NCBI RefSeq assembly: GCF_003841485.1
Contig: NZ_REFY01000004.1
Span: 372,001-436,000, forward strand
Length of the DNA: 64,000 nucleotides
Direction of reading: 5' to 3'
DNA from: Natrarchaeobius halalkaliphilus
Lineage (GTDB): Archaea > Halobacteriota > Halobacteria > Halobacteriales > Natrialbaceae
The notes under the pieces were generated by a model that worked only from the letters and a program-made list of their open reading frames with translations, searched no databases and was not told the DNA's origin. Positions within the stretch are counted from its first letter, which is position 1, and every line of letters begins with the position of its first letter. Shown piece after piece: positions 38,762 through 48,009 of this stretch. A program made the translations under genes and the position numbers.

Positions 38762-39670
38762 GTGAAGAGCAGTACACTCACGATCTGTTCGGAGTGTGGC
38801 GGTCGGCTACGAGAAACGGGGACCGAAACCGTCTGCGAAGACTGCGGTCTCGTTTCCGGGGAAGACGCCCTCGATCGCGGGCCGGAATGGCGCTCGTTCG
38901 AGGACAGCGAGACCGATCGACGGCGAACTGGAGCACCACTCACTCGGTCGAGGCACGACCGAGGCCTGTCGACGGAGATCGGCTACCGCTCCGGATCGGA
39001 TTCGTATCGGTCACGGCTGACCGGCCGAAAACGACGACAGATCGCACGCCTCCGACGCGAACACAACCGCGCGCGCATCTCCTCGAAAGCCGAGCGAAAT
39101 CAGATCTACGGATTCGCTGAAATCAGACGAATGTACGCGTTGCTCTCGCTTCCCGACGTCGTTCGAGAGCAATCGTGTGCGCTGTTCAAATCCGCACAGT
39201 CGGAGGGGCTATTTCAGGGGCGATCTCTCGAGGGATTCGCAGCGGCATCGGTCTATGCGACCTGTCGAACGCGCTCGATCGCCCGTACGATCGACGAAAT
39301 CGAAGACGTAGCCCGTGCCGACGAAGGCGAACTCAAAGTCGCCTACGATGCACTGAATCGCGAACTCGGGCTTCCGACGGGACCGATCGACCCCGCACAG
39401 TATCTCGCTCGCTACGCATCGAAACTCGATCTCGAGCGAGCCGTCGAGCGCCGGGCTCGCGACCACGTGGCCACGTTAGACGGCCGTGGACTGATCGGCG
39501 GTCGAAACCCGAGCGGCGTCGCTGCCGCGTGTCTCTACGCGGCCGCTCGAGAACGCAACGAGTGGACGTCGGTGACGCAAGCGGAGGTCGCTGACGTGGC
39601 AAACGTTTCTCCGGTAACCATTCGGTCGACGGTCACCGACGTCCGCGACTTTCGATCGCCGGAGAGATGA
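38762..39670 (+). CDS. tfb: Transcription initiation factor TFB
   Basis: 302 residues from a GTG start at 38762; no in-frame ATG precedes the zinc ribbon. Zinc ribbon Cys at 9, 12, 25 and 28 (ICSECGG, VCEDCG); B-reader/linker about 35-100; two cyclin repeats, with RSLEGFAAASVYATCR and NPSGVAAACLYAAAR marking the repeats. Haloarchaea have many TFBs used as global regulators. Compared with the general TFB, the B-finger and linker (DRGPEWRSFEDSETDRRRTG) are conventional. Its separate promoter argues for stress-dependent rather than operon control. Confidence 0.94.
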   Translation: MKSSTLTICSECGGRLRETGTETVCEDCGLVSGEDALDRGPEWRSFEDSETDRRRTGAPLTRSRHDRGLSTEIGYRSGSDSYRSRLTGRKRRQIARLRREHNRARISSKAERNQIYGFAEIRRMYALLSLPDVVREQSCALFKSAQSEGLFQGRSLEGFAAASVYATCRTRSIARTIDEIEDVARADEGELKVAYDALNRELGLPTGPIDPAQYLARYASKLDLERAVERRARDHVATLDGRGLIGGRNPSGVAAACLYAAARERNEWTSVTQAEVADVANVSPVTIRSTVTDVRDFRSPER

Positions 39671-39689
39671 GAGCCCGGTCCGGATTCGA

Positions 39690-42338
39690 TCACGTCGTTC
39701 GAAGGGAATCGGTGCTCGGCTCGTACACCTCGCCTTTCTGTTTGAGTTTCTCGATTTCGTGCTCCGCTTTCGACTGGTCCATGCCGACCTCCTGTGCACG
39801 CTCGAGGACGATATCGACCGGTGCACCTTCGTCGTACTCGGATTCGATCTCGCTGATCAGTCCTTTGAGGTTCTTGATCCGATCGCGCTGGGATTTGGAG
39901 GTCCCCGCCTCGACGATGTCCGCATCGAACTCGCCCGTTTCCGGATCGACGCCGATATCCTGGAGACACGACCGGACGATCTCGATGACTCGTTCTGCGT
40001 CCTCCTGCTCGACGGTATCGGAGAGTCGAATGCGAGCGCTTGCTTCCGAGAGCCGAACCAGCGCCTCGAGTTTTCGGGCGGTGACGGGGATCGGTGCGTC
40101 CTCGTCCGTCCCCTTCGAACGGAGGTCGACGTAGAAATCGCGGATCGTCTCCCGAGCCGCTTCGGTCATCCGCGGGTGACAGTTCTGTTTTGCGAACGCG
40201 ATATACTTGCGGAGGAGTTCGGCGTCGATGTCCGGATCGACCGTCTCGGTCATTTCGTCGATTTCGTCCTGGCTCACGTCGAGCGAGGTCATCTGATCGC
40301 GCTGCGTGGTCAACTCGCCCGCGTAGTTGGTCGTAAGGATGTGCTCAGCGAGGTTCCTGTCCTTTTCCTCGTCGGGCTGGTCGGTGACCGTAAAGATCAG
40401 GTCGAACCGGGAGATGAGCGCCGGCTCGAGATCGATCTGCTCGCTCATCGGCTCGTAATGGTCGAAACGCCCGTACTTGGGGTTTGCCGCACCGAGGAGA
40501 GAACATCGGGATTTGAGCGTTGCATTAATACCGGCCTTGCTGACCGAAATCTGCTGTTGCTCGAGCGCCTCGTGCATCGCGGATCGGTCCTCCGAGCGCA
40601 TTTTATCCAGTTCGTCAACCGCCGCGATCCCCTGATCAGCGAGCACGAGCGCGCCAGCCTCGAGGGTCCACTGCTGTCCGTCACCGAAATCGTCGCGAAC
40701 GGCAGCAGCAGTCAGCCCTGCGCTGGAGCTCCCTTTCCCCGACGTGTAGACGGAACGGGGCGCAATGTTCCGGATGTAACTGAGCATCTGGGAGTTGTGG
40801 GACACGATCCCGTTCGAGACGTAGTTGTGGGTTCGTTCGATCTCGAGGTCGTACACCCAGTCGTCGTCGGGTTCGAACGGTTCGATCGAGACGATCCGAT
40901 CGGTTTCGGCAGGGAACCGTCCACCCGAAACACCGCCGTCGGCACGAGCGCCGTCCGCGTTCCCGATCGACCGCGCGAGGGGATCCGTCGCGGTTTCCAC
41001 CGCGGCGACGTGATCGCCGGGCGAGAGCGCATCGGCGCGAACGGGGCGAAACGCATCCGGAGCCGACACGAACAGCGGATGCGACGGCGTCACTTCGAGC
41101 GATCGACCGCTCGCGGTCCGAATTCGGTACATCCGCTCCGGCGCCCGTCGTTTCCAGACTTTCGTCGCCCGCTGTGGCGCGATCGTCCCGTCCTCTTGCA
41201 GCGACGGTACCTCGAGATCGATCTCGTCCCACCAGCCGTCGTCGATCGGATTCGGATCCACGAGATTCGACTCGACGATCTCTCGAATCGGGACGGTTCG
41301 TCCGTCCGCGAGAGACACCAGGGTGTCCCCGCGGACACACTTACCCGTACCCGGATCACCGATGAGCAACATGTGCAGATCGCCGCGAATCCTCGAGCCG
41401 TCGGGAAGCTGCTTGGTGACGCCCGAAAAGAGCTGAAGGATCATCGCGAGCTTCTCCTGTTCGTAGCCGTAGATCGAGGGGGCGATCGATCCGACCATCC
41501 GCTCGTAGACGCTCTCCTGGTTGGAAATCTCGTAGATCTGTTTTTTGTCCTCGTCGGTGATGTCCATGTCCTCGAACTGCTCTTCTTCGACCTGGACCGA
41601 TACCCCCTCCATGTAAAAGTCGAAGACGGGTGACTTCTCGCCTTGGCTTTCCTGTTGCTCGAGTCGAAGCACGCCGGTCGCGGCGACGTTATCTCCGGGA
41701 GTGACCTCGCCGGTGATGTCGTCTTCGATATGAATGTCGAGCGACTGCGGCGTCTCCCCACCACGTAGGCCTTCGGGACTCTCCTGAATTCGAAGCTTCT
41801 GGGAATCGACGAACTCGGACTGGTCGAAGTTCACGCGAAACGGCCCCTGTCGTTCACAGCCCTGGCACTCGTGGGGCTCCTGGAAGTTACCGCTCGACTG
41901 GGGGACTCGAGAGAGAGTGCCACAGAGCTGGCATTCGAACGCAGCCTCCTCGATTTTGGGCCGGACATCGGTCGCCTTCCGAACGATTCCCCGGACCTGG
42001 ACCAGCGAGTTCATCTCCCGCGCTCGAATCTCCCTGATCTCGGGGGACTCGGTCTCGGGGAGGTTTCGAATCCGGACGTGGGCCTGCCCGAGGCTGACGT
42101 CGATCGGGAGGTCGTACAACCGGAGCGCTTCCTCGGCGTAGCGCTGGAGCTGTTCGGGCTGGTTCAGGTAATCATCAGCCAGATCCGGATCGAACCGATA
42201 GAGGTCCTGCCAGTCGATCGCGAGCGATCGCTGTTCGTTCGGATATCGCTGCGCAAGCTGTTTGATATCGCTGTCGTAGTAGTTGCGGAAGAACTGCTCG
42301 AACGCGTCGACAAGCTCAGAATTTCCCGCTTGCGCCAT
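39690..42338 (-). CDS. mcm: Replicative helicase MCM containing a mini-intein
   Basis: 882 residues as translated; about 700 after splicing. The N-terminal domain has the zinc set CQLCG and CQGC. The Walker A loop GDPGTGK (327-333) is interrupted immediately after Lys333 by an intein that runs from Cys334 to Asn515. The C-extein restarts with Ser516 (SQMLSYIRNIAPRS). Walker B (LADQGIAAVDELDKM) and the arginine-finger region (ISRFDLIF) follow, then a winged-helix C-terminus. MCM is the archaeal replication fork helicase, so correct splicing is essential for life. Confidence 0.96.
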   Translation of the reverse strand: MAQAGNSELVDAFEQFFRNYYDSDIKQLAQRYPNEQRSLAIDWQDLYRFDPDLADDYLNQPEQLQRYAEEALRLYDLPIDVSLGQAHVRIRNLPETESPEIREIRAREMNSLVQVRGIVRKATDVRPKIEEAAFECQLCGTLSRVPQSSGNFQEPHECQGCERQGPFRVNFDQSEFVDSQKLRIQESPEGLRGGETPQSLDIHIEDDITGEVTPGDNVAATGVLRLEQQESQGEKSPVFDFYMEGVSVQVEEEQFEDMDITDEDKKQIYEISNQESVYERMVGSIAPSIYGYEQEKLAMILQLFSGVTKQLPDGSRIRGDLHMLLIGDPGTGKCVRGDTLVSLADGRTVPIREIVESNLVDPNPIDDGWWDEIDLEVPSLQEDGTIAPQRATKVWKRRAPERMYRIRTASGRSLEVTPSHPLFVSAPDAFRPVRADALSPGDHVAAVETATDPLARSIGNADGARADGGVSGGRFPAETDRIVSIEPFEPDDDWVYDLEIERTHNYVSNGIVSHNSQMLSYIRNIAPRSVYTSGKGSSSAGLTAAAVRDDFGDGQQWTLEAGALVLADQGIAAVDELDKMRSEDRSAMHEALEQQQISVSKAGINATLKSRCSLLGAANPKYGRFDHYEPMSEQIDLEPALISRFDLIFTVTDQPDEEKDRNLAEHILTTNYAGELTTQRDQMTSLDVSQDEIDEMTETVDPDIDAELLRKYIAFAKQNCHPRMTEAARETIRDFYVDLRSKGTDEDAPIPVTARKLEALVRLSEASARIRLSDTVEQEDAERVIEIVRSCLQDIGVDPETGEFDADIVEAGTSKSQRDRIKNLKGLISEIESEYDEGAPVDIVLERAQEVGMDQSKAEHEIEKLKQKGEVYEPSTDSLRTT
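40794..41339 (-). mobile_element. Mini-intein in the MCM Walker A loop
   Basis: 182 residues. The N-terminal splicing motif starts with Cys (CVRGDTLVSLADG); block B is TPSHPLFV with the catalytic His; the C-terminal motif ends YVSNGIVSHN before a Ser. The region between blocks B and F is about 60 residues of Ala/Asp/Gly-rich spacer, with no LAGLIDADG motif. The intein has therefore lost its homing endonuclease and can no longer spread. This insertion point, in the P-loop, is a known hotspot for MCM inteins. Confidence 0.93.
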
Positions 42339-42754
42339 TGGAATGGTGTACGGCTCTCATCAGGTATAAATGATGGCAAAGCGCTGCGAAACTGTTCGTC
42401 CCTATCTCGAGAGCCGATCGCGCGGTGCGTGGACGGACGGTCGCTACGGGCTGTCCTCGAGGAGTCGATTCGGTCTCAGATCGAGAGCGCTCGAGGACGG
42501 CTCCTCGCAGTGAGTTTCGAGAGCCAGTCGTCGACGGTGTAACGCAACCCTCACCGCCGGGACGAGCGTCCGAAAACGGAACGACGCCACGGAGGTTCGG
42601 ACCGCTGCCGTGCGGTTCGGCGGACGGTTCTTGGTATCGTGGTTCCTCGGACAGTGCGAGTGCCACCATCGGAACGCGAACCCGTTCGCACGGGTCGTTC
42701 GAGTCCGCTCGATGGCTCCGGAAGAGTAATTCGAGCGCCGGCCGGAGCGTGGCG
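42339..42754. other. Gene-free region between mcm and HTH gene
   Basis: 416 bases. The first 35 hold the mcm promoter. The rest is GC-rich with no frame of haloarchaeal character on either strand; the frames present are Arg/Ser/Thr-rich. A short palindrome-rich patch near 42660-42700 (GAACGCGAACCCGTTCGCACGGG) was noted without meaning. No RNA gene seen. Confidence 0.5.
42364..42371 (-). promoter_or_regulatory. TATA box of mcm
   Basis: Complement of GTATAAAT, about 28 bases before the MCM start codon, predicting a leaderless message. Confidence 0.6.
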
Positions 42755-42973
42755 TTATCGGCAGTGATAGCCACGCTCCGTCCGCCGGACGAGACCTTTC
42801 GCGACGAGCGATCGGAGTATCGGCAAGAGCGTGAGCTTCGAGAGACCGAACCGGTTCTGGAGCTCCGTCGTCGTTGCTTCACCCGCGGAAACGAGCGCGA
42901 GGTAGACGAGTTTGGCCCGCGGTGACTGGAGATCGTTCGGCACCGTGACCGACCGGGTGTTGGTGGGCATCAT
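42755..42973 (-). CDS. Small HTH DNA-binding protein
   Basis: 72 residues from the first of two adjacent ATGs (42973 and 42970). The core LQSPRAKLVYLALVSAGEATTTELQNRFGL then SKLTLLPILRSLVAKGLVRRT is a winged helix of the TrmB/MarR general type. A longer frame to 43060 begins with TTG and crosses the TATA box. It is probably a stand-alone transcription factor. It shares its promoter region with nothing else: the DUF502 gene lies upstream on the same strand. Confidence 0.75.
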   Translation of the reverse strand: MMPTNTRSVTVPNDLQSPRAKLVYLALVSAGEATTTELQNRFGLSKLTLLPILRSLVAKGLVRRTERGYHCR

Positions 42974-43001
42974 TGGCCACAGAGGACACCAACGAGACGA
43001 C

Positions 43002-43009
43002 ATATAAAT
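43002..43009 (-). promoter_or_regulatory. TATA box of the small HTH gene
   Basis: Complement of ATATAAAT, about 32 bases before the ATG at 42973; spacing fits a leaderless or near-leaderless transcript and supports the shorter start. Confidence 0.55.
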
Positions 43010-43080
43010 TATCGACGAGAGGTGTGTACAGGGCACAAAGAAAGCTGATTGTGAGGCCAACGTTCGGCAACGGACGGCGT

Positions 43081-43713
43081 TCAGGGGTCGATATCGTCAG
43101 CAGCGACGCCGAGGGTCGCGATCGATCGAACCGCCTCCTCGACGGTGATATCGATGTCGTAGACGTTCTCGCTCGAGATGTGCATCACGAACCCGTTGGT
43201 CGTCGGGTTGGGGCCGAGTGGGACCATGATGGTCACCATGTCCCCACAGCCGGTGTTCGCTTCGATTTTCGGGGGCGTATCGGCCGTCAAAAAGCCGAGC
43301 ATGTACGCGTTCTCGTGTGGAAACTCGACGAGTTTTACCTCCTGAAACTGATCAGTGTCGTCGTCCACCAACAGGTTCGCAGCACGACGAACGCTCTCGT
43401 AAATGGTGCGCACGCCGGGGATCGTCTCCATCGTCCGGTGGACGCGCTTTGAAAGGTAGCGTCCGGGCGTGTACTCTGCGACCAGTCCGACCAAAACGAA
43501 AAAGGCCACGATCGACAGCAGTGACGCCAGTTGCACGACGATCCGCGGCGGCTCGTTCGGCCACGCATAGATCAGCCCCTCGATGACCGGGGAAAGAACA
43601 CCGAGGACGAAATCGATCACTACGAGAAGCACGAGAACCGTGACGACGAGCGGAATCGTGATCGCGACACCGTTGACGAACCACCGTTTCAGCCGTTTTC
43701 GAACCGTTCCCAT
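43081..43713 (-). CDS. DUF502-family membrane protein
   Basis: 210 residues from the ATG at 43711-43713 (MGTVRKRLKRWFVNG). Two membrane helices (about 14-38 and 57-77) enclose PVIEGLIYAWPNEPP; the soluble C-terminus has MVTIMVPLGPNPTTNGFV and LGFLTAD, the DUF502 hallmark. Function unknown, though plant relatives take part in vesicle trafficking; that cannot be carried over. Confidence 0.85.
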   Translation of the reverse strand: MGTVRKRLKRWFVNGVAITIPLVVTVLVLLVVIDFVLGVLSPVIEGLIYAWPNEPPRIVVQLASLLSIVAFFVLVGLVAEYTPGRYLSKRVHRTMETIPGVRTIYESVRRAANLLVDDDTDQFQEVKLVEFPHENAYMLGFLTADTPPKIEANTGCGDMVTIMVPLGPNPTTNGFVMHISSENVYDIDITVEEAVRSIATLGVAADDIDP

Positions 43714-43899
43714 GTGCGATACGTACGCTGTCGAGTCCGAACTGAAAATCGCTCCGGCCGACAGAGTGATCCCGGCTCGAGTTTTCACGGCGTCACGCTC
43801 GTCTCGCGTGCCAGGACTAACCACGGCGTCGGCGTCCTCGAACGATAGATCTCAAACAGCGGAGTAGCCTCGGGAACCGCTGAATTCTTCCGTCCGCAC

Positions 43900-44682
43900 C
43901 TACTCGCAACTCAGAACGGACTCGGTGCCGACGAATTGCAGATCCATCTTCTCAGCGAAAGAGGACAGGAGTTGAGTCCGCCTTCGCACCTGGTCCGGGG
44001 CGTGTGCGTCGGTTCCAGCCACGAGTGGAACGTCGTAGTCACCGAAAATAGACAGGAAATCCGGATGCGGATGAACGGTCGCGTACGGCCTGTCGAGGCG
44101 ACCCGCGTTGATCTCGAGTACGGTGTCCGAATCGACGAGTGCCTCGGCGATGCGACGGTAATCTCCGTCGTTCATCACCCCCCGGAGCGAGGGGCGACGC
44201 TGAGTGACGTCGACGTGAGCGATACTGTCGAACAGGTCCGACTCGATCAGTCGGACCTGCCAGTCGACGTACGTTTCGATCGCGGTCCGTTTGGCCGTCT
44301 CGGACCGATCGACGAAGTCCTCGTTTTCCATCACGTAATACTCATCCGCGTAGTGAACGCTCCCGATAGCGTAGTCGAAAGCGGCTTCGTCCAGAAAGGA
44401 CCGAATCTCGGATTCGCGATTCGGGTCGTAGTTCAACTCCACGGCGTCGTAGATCTCGACGTCCGTGGTGGCACGAACCTCGTCGATATCGCTCCTTCTT
44501 TCCGCGTAGGTTTCCTCGAGGTCGTACATCCGTCGTCGACCGAACGGATCTTCGTACGGAAGGCAGTGATCGGTGAAACCGATCCCTGATAAACCGGCTT
44601 CCGCCGCTGCATCGGCCATCTCGCGCATGTCGTATCCGTCGGAATAGGTCGTGTGCGTGTGGAGGTCGTGCTCGATCACCAT
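43900..44682 (-). CDS. PHP-domain protein, histidinol phosphatase/HisK-like
   Basis: 260 residues from the ATG at 44680-44682 (MVIEHDLHTHTTYSDGYD). Metal motifs are HTHTTYSDG, GFTDHCLP, AVELNYD, GSVHYAD, AHVDVTQR and GTDAHAPDQV. Size and motifs match HisK-type histidinol-phosphate phosphatases, but plain PHP phosphoesterases share them, so histidine synthesis is only a possibility. No his gene is adjacent. Confidence 0.85.
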   Translation of the reverse strand: MVIEHDLHTHTTYSDGYDMREMADAAAEAGLSGIGFTDHCLPYEDPFGRRRMYDLEETYAERRSDIDEVRATTDVEIYDAVELNYDPNRESEIRSFLDEAAFDYAIGSVHYADEYYVMENEDFVDRSETAKRTAIETYVDWQVRLIESDLFDSIAHVDVTQRRPSLRGVMNDGDYRRIAEALVDSDTVLEINAGRLDRPYATVHPHPDFLSIFGDYDVPLVAGTDAHAPDQVRRRTQLLSSFAEKMDLQFVGTESVLSCE

Positions 44683-44939
44683 GGCTCGGCCTCGAGTAAG
44701 TACCCTAATCAAGACTCGCGTCTCGGTATAATCTGCCCGTGCATAGGTGCTCGAGCGGCGACGGGGCAGATCCGAAAATCGGATTCGTCGGTTCACGGAG
44801 TCGGTCGCGAGAAAACGGATGGAATCGTCCGGAGATGTTCCACGCCGAAACGTGCTCACTTCGTTGTGCGCGCCTCGTCTGATTCAAATCCGTGCCAGTT
44901 CGATCGCTACCGCTCACGAATTAGTTCGCGACAGCAATA

Positions 44940-45012
44940 TGGGATCGCCCGGATTTGAACCGGGGTCACGGGCACCCAAGGCCCGAAGTATACCAAGCTA
45001 ACCCACGATCCC
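44940..45012 (-). tRNA. tRNA-Pro (anticodon UGG)
   Basis: 73 nt, read on the complement. Acceptor arms GGGATCG and CGATCCC pair perfectly; the T-arm has CCGG-TTCAAAT-CCGG; the anticodon stem CGGGC/GCCCG closes loop CTTGGGT, so the anticodon is TGG, decoding CCA. Discriminator A; CCA is not encoded. No intron. Confidence 0.93.
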
Positions 45013-45094
45013 GTACTCAATCGTTTCGAGTGCAACCCATAAAGGGTTTCGTTTCGCCCGAACGGTTTTGCGTCTCGGGTAGGTAGCCTCGAGT

Positions 45095-45352
45095 ATGGTC
45101 ACGGGGTTCGAAATCCTGCTGTTAGTCATCGTACTCGCCGCCGTGTTGGGCGCGTCGACGCTCGTCGAGACGGTACGGCCGTTCATCGTCAACGCGGTCG
45201 TCGGGCTGCTCGTGTTGTTCGTCGCCCAGTCGGTGTTCGGCTTTTCGGTCGCGGTTACCCCCGTTGCGATCGCGATCGTGGCGATCGGTGGCGTACCCGG
45301 CTCACTGCTGGTGATCCTGCTCTCGGCGTTCGGTATCGCGTTCGTTCCGTAG
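45095..45352 (+). CDS. BofA-like small membrane protein
   Basis: 85 residues with three hydrophobic helices (about 5-22, 28-48 and 55-80). The layout LVETVRPFIVNAVVGLLVLFVAQ then IAIVAIGGVPGSLLVILLSAFG is that of the pro-sigma-K processing inhibitor BofA family. Archaea have no sigma factors. BofA in bacteria restrains a site-2 protease, and this window has two M50 proteases, so an analogous role is an attractive but unproven idea. Confidence 0.78.
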   Translation: MVTGFEILLLVIVLAAVLGASTLVETVRPFIVNAVVGLLVLFVAQSVFGFSVAVTPVAIAIVAIGGVPGSLLVILLSAFGIAFVP

Positions 45353-45415
45353 CTCGAGTCTGGCCGGGAAACCGATCGAGAAGCCGATCGAGAGACGATC
45401 TGTGAGCGATCGCGA

Positions 45416-47482
45416 CTAGAGGTCGTCCTCGCGAAGCTCGATATCCGCGATGAGATCGTAGGGGTGAGCCCCCTTACGAATCCCGTCGAGGAGCGCAAAC
45501 GCCTCGTCGGGCTCGAGGAAGTGTTCGGTGACGACGCGTCCGAGCGGCGTCGGTTCGAAGCCGTCGATGAACCCGTACTGGAGGAGCTTTCCGACCGCGT
45601 GTTTCGTCGGAACGTCCCCGAGCATCCGGTCGTTGAGCGATTTGGCGGCTCTGGCACCGACCGTGACGTTCGCGAGCGTCTCCTCGACGGCGGCCGATTC
45701 GTCGTAGTGAGTCATCACCGACTCCATCTCCCCTTTGAGTAAGGTAAAAGCGACCTCGTCCTCGGTCATCTCCATGGAGTTGTGATACGCACAGTCGGGC
45801 TCGACGAGAACGTAGACCGTCCCCTCGTCGTGATAGTCCGGTCGGCCCGCCCGCCCGAGCATCTGGTGGAACTCCTGGACTGAAAGCCACTCGATCCCCA
45901 TCGCCAGCGAGTCGAAGACGACCTGCGAGGCGGGGAAATCGACGCCCGCCGCGAGCGCCGCAGTCGTCACGACCGCCGCGAGATCCTGATTTCCGAACTG
46001 TCGCTCGACCGTCTTTCGACGACCGTAATCGAGCCCGGCGTGGTAGGGCGCGGCGGCGTACTCGAGTTTCCGCGAGATCTCGTGACACCGCCGTCGCGAG
46101 TTGGTGAAGATGATCGTCTGGCCGCGATATCCCTTCGAGGATTCGGTATCGAACTCCCGTTTGACGAGTTTGTTCGCGACGCGCACCTTCTCCCTGCCGT
46201 CCGCGAACGTGACGTGGCGCTCGATCGGGACGGGACGCTCTTCGAACTCGATCAGGGTCGCCTCGAGCGCCGTGGCGAGCTGTTCGGGGTTGCCAACGGT
46301 CGCAGAGAGATACACCCACTGAGCGCCGTCGTAGTCGTCGCGGCGGGCCGCCCGCTGCTCGCAGGTGTGTTTGAGCCTCGAGATCAGCCCGTCGAGACGG
46401 TGGCCCCGCTCGTCCTCTTTGAGCATGTGGACTTCGTCGATGACGACCGTTCCGATGTCGCCCATCTCCTTGCCCGTCCGCAGCGCGTGGTCGATCCCTT
46501 CGTAGGTCCCGACGATGACGTCGGCGCCGGGATCGAACTGATTTCCGTCGTCGTTGATCCGGCTCGCACCGACCCGAATGGTGACGTCGACGAGGTGGCC
46601 GTACTCGTCCTCGAAGTCCTCGTACTTCTGGTTTGCGAGGGCAACGAGCGGGACGAGAAAGAGCATCTTTCCCGCGCCGTTCAGGACGCGGTCGATTCCG
46701 GTCATCTCTCCGACCAGGGTTTTCCCGGTCGCCGTCGCCGACACCACGAGCTGATCCTCGCCGTCGAGCAGTCCGTTCTCGACGGAGAGGCTCTGGACGG
46801 GTAACAGGGTCTCGAAGCGGTCTTCGAGTAACCCCTGAATGCCGGGGTGGAGGGACAGCGAGTCCACGGTGACCGGATCGACGTCCTCGACGGTGGCCGA
46901 GATCGTATCGAACTTCGTCAGATCCGGATCGAGTCGGCCCTTGAGCAGGTTGACGATCCGTTCTAAATCCTGGACCTCGAGCATGAGGTCCTCGAGACGC
47001 TCTTTGGCCGCGCCGGTGACCGTCCCGCCACCGGTGTACGACAGCTGGCGCTCGAGTTCCTGGCGAGCGCAATCCCGACAGATCCAGTCCTGGTCGTCTT
47101 TGATCGCGGTGTCGGTCGTAACCGGCGAGTACCGTCCCGCCGACGCACAGTAACGACAGGTGCGGACGGCCTTCGCTTTGTCCTCGAGTTGGTATCCCGA
47201 GAGCATCTCCAGTAGTCTCCGTCGATCCGCAGACGAGGTCTGCTCGGAGATGCGGATCCGTCGCGTTCGGCGGGCAAGCTCGACGAACTCGTTCGGCGGA
47301 CGTGGCTCCTCGCTCGAACCTTGTTTGAGTCGAAACTTGGCGGGACGTGGTCCCGCGTCGGTCTCCGAGAGGCCGAGCTTCGCCCGAAACAGCCGCTCAC
47401 CATCCCGTTCGACGACGACGAGATAGTCGTCGCCCAGTCCGTGACAAAAGATCGTCTCGACCTCCTGGGCCTGCTTCGACAC
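45416..47482 (-). CDS. Ski2-like DEVH-box helicase with zinc-knuckle insert
   Basis: 688 residues. N-terminal beta domain about 1-100; Cys knuckles CRYC and CRDC near 108-137; then RecA-type domains with Walker A SATATGKT, DEVH box VVIDEVHML, SATVGNPEQL, FTNSRRRCHE and the motif VI QMLGRAGRPDYHD. The order and the ratchet-like C-terminus place it in the Ski2/Hel308 superfamily, archaeal branch. It would unwind nucleic acid or remodel RNP. Ends convergent with the BofA-like gene. Confidence 0.9.
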   Translation of the reverse strand: MSKQAQEVETIFCHGLGDDYLVVVERDGERLFRAKLGLSETDAGPRPAKFRLKQGSSEEPRPPNEFVELARRTRRIRISEQTSSADRRRLLEMLSGYQLEDKAKAVRTCRYCASAGRYSPVTTDTAIKDDQDWICRDCARQELERQLSYTGGGTVTGAAKERLEDLMLEVQDLERIVNLLKGRLDPDLTKFDTISATVEDVDPVTVDSLSLHPGIQGLLEDRFETLLPVQSLSVENGLLDGEDQLVVSATATGKTLVGEMTGIDRVLNGAGKMLFLVPLVALANQKYEDFEDEYGHLVDVTIRVGASRINDDGNQFDPGADVIVGTYEGIDHALRTGKEMGDIGTVVIDEVHMLKEDERGHRLDGLISRLKHTCEQRAARRDDYDGAQWVYLSATVGNPEQLATALEATLIEFEERPVPIERHVTFADGREKVRVANKLVKREFDTESSKGYRGQTIIFTNSRRRCHEISRKLEYAAAPYHAGLDYGRRKTVERQFGNQDLAAVVTTAALAAGVDFPASQVVFDSLAMGIEWLSVQEFHQMLGRAGRPDYHDEGTVYVLVEPDCAYHNSMEMTEDEVAFTLLKGEMESVMTHYDESAAVEETLANVTVGARAAKSLNDRMLGDVPTKHAVGKLLQYGFIDGFEPTPLGRVVTEHFLEPDEAFALLDGIRKGAHPYDLIADIELREDDL

Positions 47483-47571
47483 GGTCCCAGATAGCGGGCT
47501 GGCGTACTTGAGCGATTCGGACTCGGCTCGGACGGGAATCGTGGGGTGCCAGGAATCTCAGCGCGGGCGGA

Positions 47572-47871
47572 AGTCGCGGTGACGGTCTCGTCCTCGTAGT
47601 TTGCGACCGCGAAGATGACGTCCTCCCGGTCGGATTCGTTCACGTCGAACGACGCGAGCGTCTCCTCGAGGTGGGTTGCGACGGCCTCGAACTCCTCGAG
47701 TGTGATCTCGAGGTGGTCGTGGGCGGTCGCCATCTCGTCGCCGGTGTACTCGACGGGGCCACCAGCCACCGCACTGAGGAACTGCGTCTGGTGGGCTCGT
47801 TGCTTTTGCATGTCGACGACAGCAGCAATCGCTTCGGTACCGCCGAGTCGATCGCACAGCGTTGTAGGCAT
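47572..47871 (-). pseudogene. Truncated haemoglobin (group I) with internal deletion and lost stop
   Basis: Reading from the ATG at 47869-47871: CDRLGGTEAIAAVVD joins directly to MQKQRAHQTQFLSAVAGG, with the proximal-His region EYTGDEMATAHDHL. Compared with the usual group I truncated haemoglobin, about 19 residues between AVVD and MQKQ are absent; these hold the B-helix end, the distal Tyr and the CD1 Phe. The frame has also lost its stop and runs on into the upstream end of the helicase gene in another frame. Haem binding and function are unlikely. Confidence 0.85.
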
Positions 47872-48009
47872 CCGATTCGTCGTTTCCCTCGAGAGCGTAT
47901 GAATAGTTCCACGAACATATTTGTGGGAAGATATCGACGCGTCTCTCGGCCGGACCGAGATCGACCGACAAGCGTGCGCTTTTCATAGTTCAGGCGACGA
48001 CTGACGACT

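Noticed and set aside
42425-42925. Plus-strand frame between mcm and the HTH gene as a real gene
   Set aside because: Composition is Arg/Ser/Gly-rich with no acidic bias, and it overlaps the HTH gene.
46963-47571. C-terminal extension of the haemoglobin frame
   Set aside because: It is the helicase gene read in another frame and is Arg/Ser-rich; it only shows that the original stop was lost.
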